The notes under the pieces were generated by a model. That model saw nothing but the letters and a program-made list of their open reading frames with translations. It ran no database searches and was not told where the DNA came from. From positions 358,258 to 422,257 of the forward strand of contig JAEBDY010000011.1 in assembly GCA_049997955.1 (NCBI GenBank): 64,000 nt of DNA, written 5' to 3'. Made by a program: the position numbers and the translations under genes. Below are positions 61,251-64,000 of this stretch, one piece after another; position 1 is the first letter of the stretch, and each line of letters begins with the position of its first letter. Source of the DNA: Umezawaea sp049997955 (GTDB lineage: Bacteria; Actinomycetota; Actinomycetes; Mycobacteriales; Pseudonocardiaceae).

Positions 61251-61756
61251 GAGCCCCACGCGGCATGGAGACACCCACGGGTGATCTCGACGCTCATCGT
61301 GGGCAGCCCTACCCGTCGTCACCCAACCCGACTTCGCGCTGCCGGGTCCAACCCCGTGCCGCTGTGCAGGGAACACGACGACAGGCCCTGATCGCCGGCC
61401 GTTGCCGGAAAGCCCGCGGGCTACCGGGAGCCTCGTGCATTCACCTCAAAGTGTTCAAGTAACCCTCGACTTCCCGTTTATCGAAGCGGATAGTGGCCTT
61501 TTCGACTGTCGTCGACACCGTAAAGAGTGCAGTGCCGCAACCTTCGCGGGAAGGGGGTGGAAATCAGCCGCAGTTCCGGCGTCCTGTTGTTGATGTTCAA
61601 TGATTCGTGACGCCGGTCCCAAGGGGAGTCGATTTCACATTATGTGGACTTCACTCTTGTGGGCGTATTTGTACGTCGCTTCTGTTTGGCAACGAGTTTT
61701 CGCGCTTTCATATCCCCAGGTCGTCCGGTACTCATCACATGCAGGAGGGCAGTGAA
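61251..61756. other. Upstream region of the papain-like peptidase
   Basis: No gene is recognised here. From about 61590 the sequence becomes A+T richer than its surroundings, as expected for the promoter of the peptidase operon. Confidence 0.5.
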
Positions 61757-62320
61757 ATGGACAGATCCAGATTCGCGATCACGGCGTCGGCCATCGCGCT
61801 GACGGCCTCGGGATTGCTCGTGGCCGCAGCGGGCGCGGCTCAAGCGGAAGCGGGGTACGACAGCATCGGCATGTACAAGCAGGAGAAGTCCCAGTGGTGC
61901 TGGGCAGCCTCCGGCCTGACGATCGCCAAGTACCAGGGCTTCGGCAGCACGCAGGCGGACTTCTGCACCCGTGCCCAGCCGTCCTACGGCTGCAACAACC
62001 AGCCTGCCACGCTCGACGACATGGCCAGGGGCTGGAGCAGCCTCGGCATGACCAAACCCGGCCAGGGCCTGAGCAGCGCGGCCTCGTTCAACCAGGTCTA
62101 CACCGACGTCAAGGCCTCCCGTCCCCTTGGCGCGCGCATCGGGTGGACCTCCGGCGGGGGCCACATGAACGTCGTCTACGGCTTCGACACCTCGAACAAC
62201 ACCATCGCGGTCGCCGACCCGTGGCCGGACACCGCCACCTACACGTGGTGGAACTACAACGACTACGTCAACAACAGCTCGTTCAAGTGGACCCACTCCC
62301 GGATCGGCATCTCCCGTTAA
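61757..62320 (+). CDS. Secreted papain-like cysteine peptidase
   Basis: The protein has 187 aa. Signal peptide (1-30, AAQAEAG). Catalytic core: C48 in KQEKSQWCWAASG, H136 in GGGHMNVVYGFD and a late aspartate/asparagine in VADPWPD, the pattern of the C39/C70-like papain fold. The frame is open upstream but the ATG at 61757 with AGGAGG just before it fits a mature-size enzyme. It is followed 10 bp later by a membrane-anchored partner. Confidence 0.88.
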   Translation: MDRSRFAITASAIALTASGLLVAAAGAAQAEAGYDSIGMYKQEKSQWCWAASGLTIAKYQGFGSTQADFCTRAQPSYGCNNQPATLDDMARGWSSLGMTKPGQGLSSAASFNQVYTDVKASRPLGARIGWTSGGGHMNVVYGFDTSNNTIAVADPWPDTATYTWWNYNDYVNNSSFKWTHSRIGISR

Positions 62321-62330
62321 GGCAGGAATC

Positions 62331-63200
62331 ATGCGCGAACCAAGAACGTCCAGGCGGCTGGCGGCTTCGCGCCTCGCCCGCCTGACCGCTGTCCTGGCAC
62401 TGGGCGCATCCGCGCTGCTGTCCGTCGCCGGCCCCGTCCACGCGGCCCCGGTCAAGGACCCGCTCCCGGTGGACATCCCCGACTACCAGGCCGCTCTCGA
62501 CGCTGTGAGGTCGACCGACATCCGCAACGCCGTGTGCCGCTTCCTCGCCGTGCCGGTGCCCCAGGGCGGGCCCGACACGGTGCAAACGATTCCGGACAAG
62601 GCCGATCCGTGCGAGGGCGTGCCCGCCTTCACGATCAAGGACCCGCTGGCGGTCAGCGAGATCACGCCGGGCTTCGTCGCGGGCACGTCCCAGCCGATCG
62701 CCGTCGAGGCGGTCAAGCTGACCCACCTGGTGGCCTCGCTGAACACCACCGTCAACGACCGCCAGGTCACCGTCATGCTCGCTCCCACGCAGGGCGGCGG
62801 CTGGCACCTGGCGGCGGTGCGCGAGGGCGACAGCGACGCCACGTACGCGGGCAAGGCCGGTGTGGGGACCCTGGTGTTCGCCGAGCCGCAGATCCGCGGC
62901 TGGTACCTGCTGAGGCTCCTCACGGTGGAGCCGCTCAACGAGCAGGCGCGGGAAGGACTGGGCGGCCGGGCGTCGATGTCGCTGAGCGAGTACCAGAAGC
63001 TGGTCAAGGGCCGTTATGCCGACAAGCTGCCCGCATCGGAGTACGACACCAAAGGCATGTCCAGCGGCTACGGCACCGCGAGGGAGGTGAAGAGCGCGTC
63101 GTCCACGGCACCGTTGCTCGTCGGCGGTTCGAGCGCGGCGCTCGTGCTCGCGGGCGGCGCCTTCTTCCTCTTCCGTCGCCGACGCGACACCACCGACTGA
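62331..63200 (+). CDS. Secreted protein with C-terminal membrane anchor
   Basis: The protein has 289 aa. Signal peptide (1-39, VHAAPV), a mainly beta-type extracellular region, then a hydrophobic helix near residues 257-280 followed by FRRRRDTTD, so it is anchored at the outer face of the membrane. No sortase LPxTG motif. No family recognised. Tight linkage with the cysteine peptidase suggests a substrate, inhibitor or docking partner. Confidence 0.78.
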   Translation: MREPRTSRRLAASRLARLTAVLALGASALLSVAGPVHAAPVKDPLPVDIPDYQAALDAVRSTDIRNAVCRFLAVPVPQGGPDTVQTIPDKADPCEGVPAFTIKDPLAVSEITPGFVAGTSQPIAVEAVKLTHLVASLNTTVNDRQVTVMLAPTQGGGWHLAAVREGDSDATYAGKAGVGTLVFAEPQIRGWYLLRLLTVEPLNEQAREGLGGRASMSLSEYQKLVKGRYADKLPASEYDTKGMSSGYGTAREVKSASSTAPLLVGGSSAALVLAGGAFFLFRRRRDTTD

Positions 63201-63483
63201 ACCTCCCGCTTCGCCTCGGTACCCGGCATCCAGCTGGGGATCGGGGCGAAGCCGTGCAGCGGGTCCGCCTGCCCCACCCGCGCCTGCCGGCCAGAATCAC
63301 GGGCGGCACGACGAACGGCAAGACGTCCAAGGTGGCGTTCATGGACACCGTCGGCACGCAGCACGCCGCCCAACCGCTGGTTGCCGGCTCCGAGTGGACA
63401 CATGGCGGCCATCGCCTTCGATGTCCAAACAGGACCGTGATTGAGCACGGGGCACACCTCCACCCAATGCCCGCGGAAATGCG
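63201..63483. other. Intergenic region between convergent genes
   Basis: The stretch 63201-63536 separates the anchored protein from metK. No gene recognised; the metK terminator lies at its right end. Confidence 0.5.
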
Positions 63484-63514
63484 AAAAAGCACGGCAGCCA
63501 GGCCACCGTGCTTT
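63484..63514 (-). terminator. Rho-independent terminator of metK
   Basis: On the complement, 9-bp arms AAAGCACGG (63486-63494 and complement 63506-63514) are followed by a run of T residues. It lies about 25 bp after the metK stop and is the clearest classical terminator in the window. Confidence 0.8.
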
Positions 63515-63536
63515 ACGCGTGCGTTAAACAGGAAAG

Positions 63537-64000
63537 TCAGGCCCCGGCGGCCCGGCGAAGGGCGTCCGCCCGGTCCGTGTGCTCCCACGGCAGATCGATG
63601 TCCGTACGACCGAAGTGCCCGTACGCCGCCGTCGGCGCGTAGATCGGCCGCAACAGGTCCAGATCCCGGATGATCGCCGCAGGCCGGAGGTCGAACACCT
63701 CGGCGATGGCCTGCTGGATCTTCGACGGGTCCACCGTCTCGGTACCGAATGTTTCGACGAACAACCCGACAGGCGACGCCTTCCCGATCGCGTACGCCAC
63801 CTGCACCTCGATCCGCGTCGCCAACCCCGCGGCCACCGCGTTCTTCGCCACCCACCGCATCGCGTACGCCGCCGAACGGTCCACCTTGGACGGATCCTTC
63901 CCCGAGAACGCACCCCCACCGTGCCGCGCCATCCCACCGTAGGTATCGACGATGATCTTGCGCCCCGTGAGGCCCGCGTCACCCATCGGGCCACCGATCA
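63537..64000 (-). CDS. metK: S-adenosylmethionine synthetase, 3' part
   Basis: About 153 C-terminal residues, cut by the right edge. GGPMGDAGLTGRKIIVDTYG, GGGAFSGKDPSKVDRSAAY and AIRDLDLLRP-like RPAAIIRDLDLLRPIY are diagnostic of MetK. It makes SAM from methionine and ATP in the cytoplasm. Convergent with the peptidase/anchored-protein unit and ended by the hairpin at 63484. Confidence 0.96.
   Translation of the reverse strand, partial: IGGPMGDAGLTGRKIIVDTYGGMARHGGGAFSGKDPSKVDRSAAYAMRWVAKNAVAAGLATRIEVQVAYAIGKASPVGLFVETFGTETVDPSKIQQAIAEVFDLRPAAIIRDLDLLRPIYAPTAAYGHFGRTDIDLPWEHTDRADALRRAAGA

Noticed and set aside
1..64000. CRISPR arrays, tRNA or rRNA genes, intact insertion sequences
   Set aside because: None seen; repeats found are isolated palindromes or operator dyads, and the only transposase similarity is a short IS5-type fragment.

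Overview
The window is high-GC DNA (about 70% G+C) with many GTG starts, 4-bp stop/start overlaps, many secreted polysaccharide-active enzymes, MmyB-type XRE regulators and a PknG-like kinase. This fits a filamentous actinomycete, most likely of the Pseudonocardiales (Saccharothrix/Lentzea/Actinosynnema type). The genus is inference. No tRNA, rRNA, CRISPR array or intact insertion sequence was seen.

Layout. (1) 1-5465, minus strand: a tightly coupled operon of trypsin-like protease with a degenerate NTPase-like tail, PknG-like kinase with TPRs, VWA/zinc-ribbon protein and a trypsin-co-occurring (Trypco1-like) protein cut by the left edge. It looks like a regulated biological-conflict or signalling module. 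(2) 6259-15014, plus strand: the most striking locus, an eight-gene operon. Four consecutive genes match, in type and logic, the Campylobacter jejuni pathway that makes the activated phosphoramidate donor for capsule MeOPN (glutamine kinase, gamma-glutamyl-CDP-amidate hydrolase, phosphoglutamine cytidylyltransferase, CDP-amidate kinase). They sit with an aromatic amino acid lyase/aminomutase, a sulfotransferase-fold protein with an altered 5'-phosphosulfate loop, a methyltransferase and an MFS exporter. I read this as a small natural-product cluster for a phosphoramidate-bearing aromatic amino acid or phenylpropanoid.

(3) 15.3-38.2 kb: a plant-polysaccharide and sugar island. It holds pectate lyase, GH5 glycanase, a ROK repressor with a ketose 3-epimerase, a secreted ThuA/sugar-dehydrogenase fusion, a complete sugar ABC importer, an SGNH esterase and a feruloyl-esterase-like enzyme. 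Four of the secreted enzymes carry C-terminal ricin-type beta-trefoil domains. LacI-type dyads (TGTTNNCGNNAACA and CGAACCGGTTCG) recur upstream of these genes. (4) 38.2-53.6 kb: regulators and small redox/metabolic units (GntR, TetR with a dead oxidoreductase target, cupin, a lyase/ALDH/DJ-1/SDR operon with a divergent XRE regulator, a two-component system, an acyltransferase, a MerR-quinone reductase pair). (5) 54-61.3 kb: a decayed stretch with remnants of an epoxide hydrolase, a TetR regulator, a methyltransferase, an IS5-like transposase and a TAP-type hydrolase, interspersed with intact regulators and oxidoreductases. (6) 61.7-64 kb: a secreted papain-like peptidase with a C-terminally anchored partner, then the 3' end of metK on the minus strand.

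Starts were chosen from Shine-Dalgarno sequences, overlaps and family conventions. All family assignments come from reading motifs; no database search was possible.
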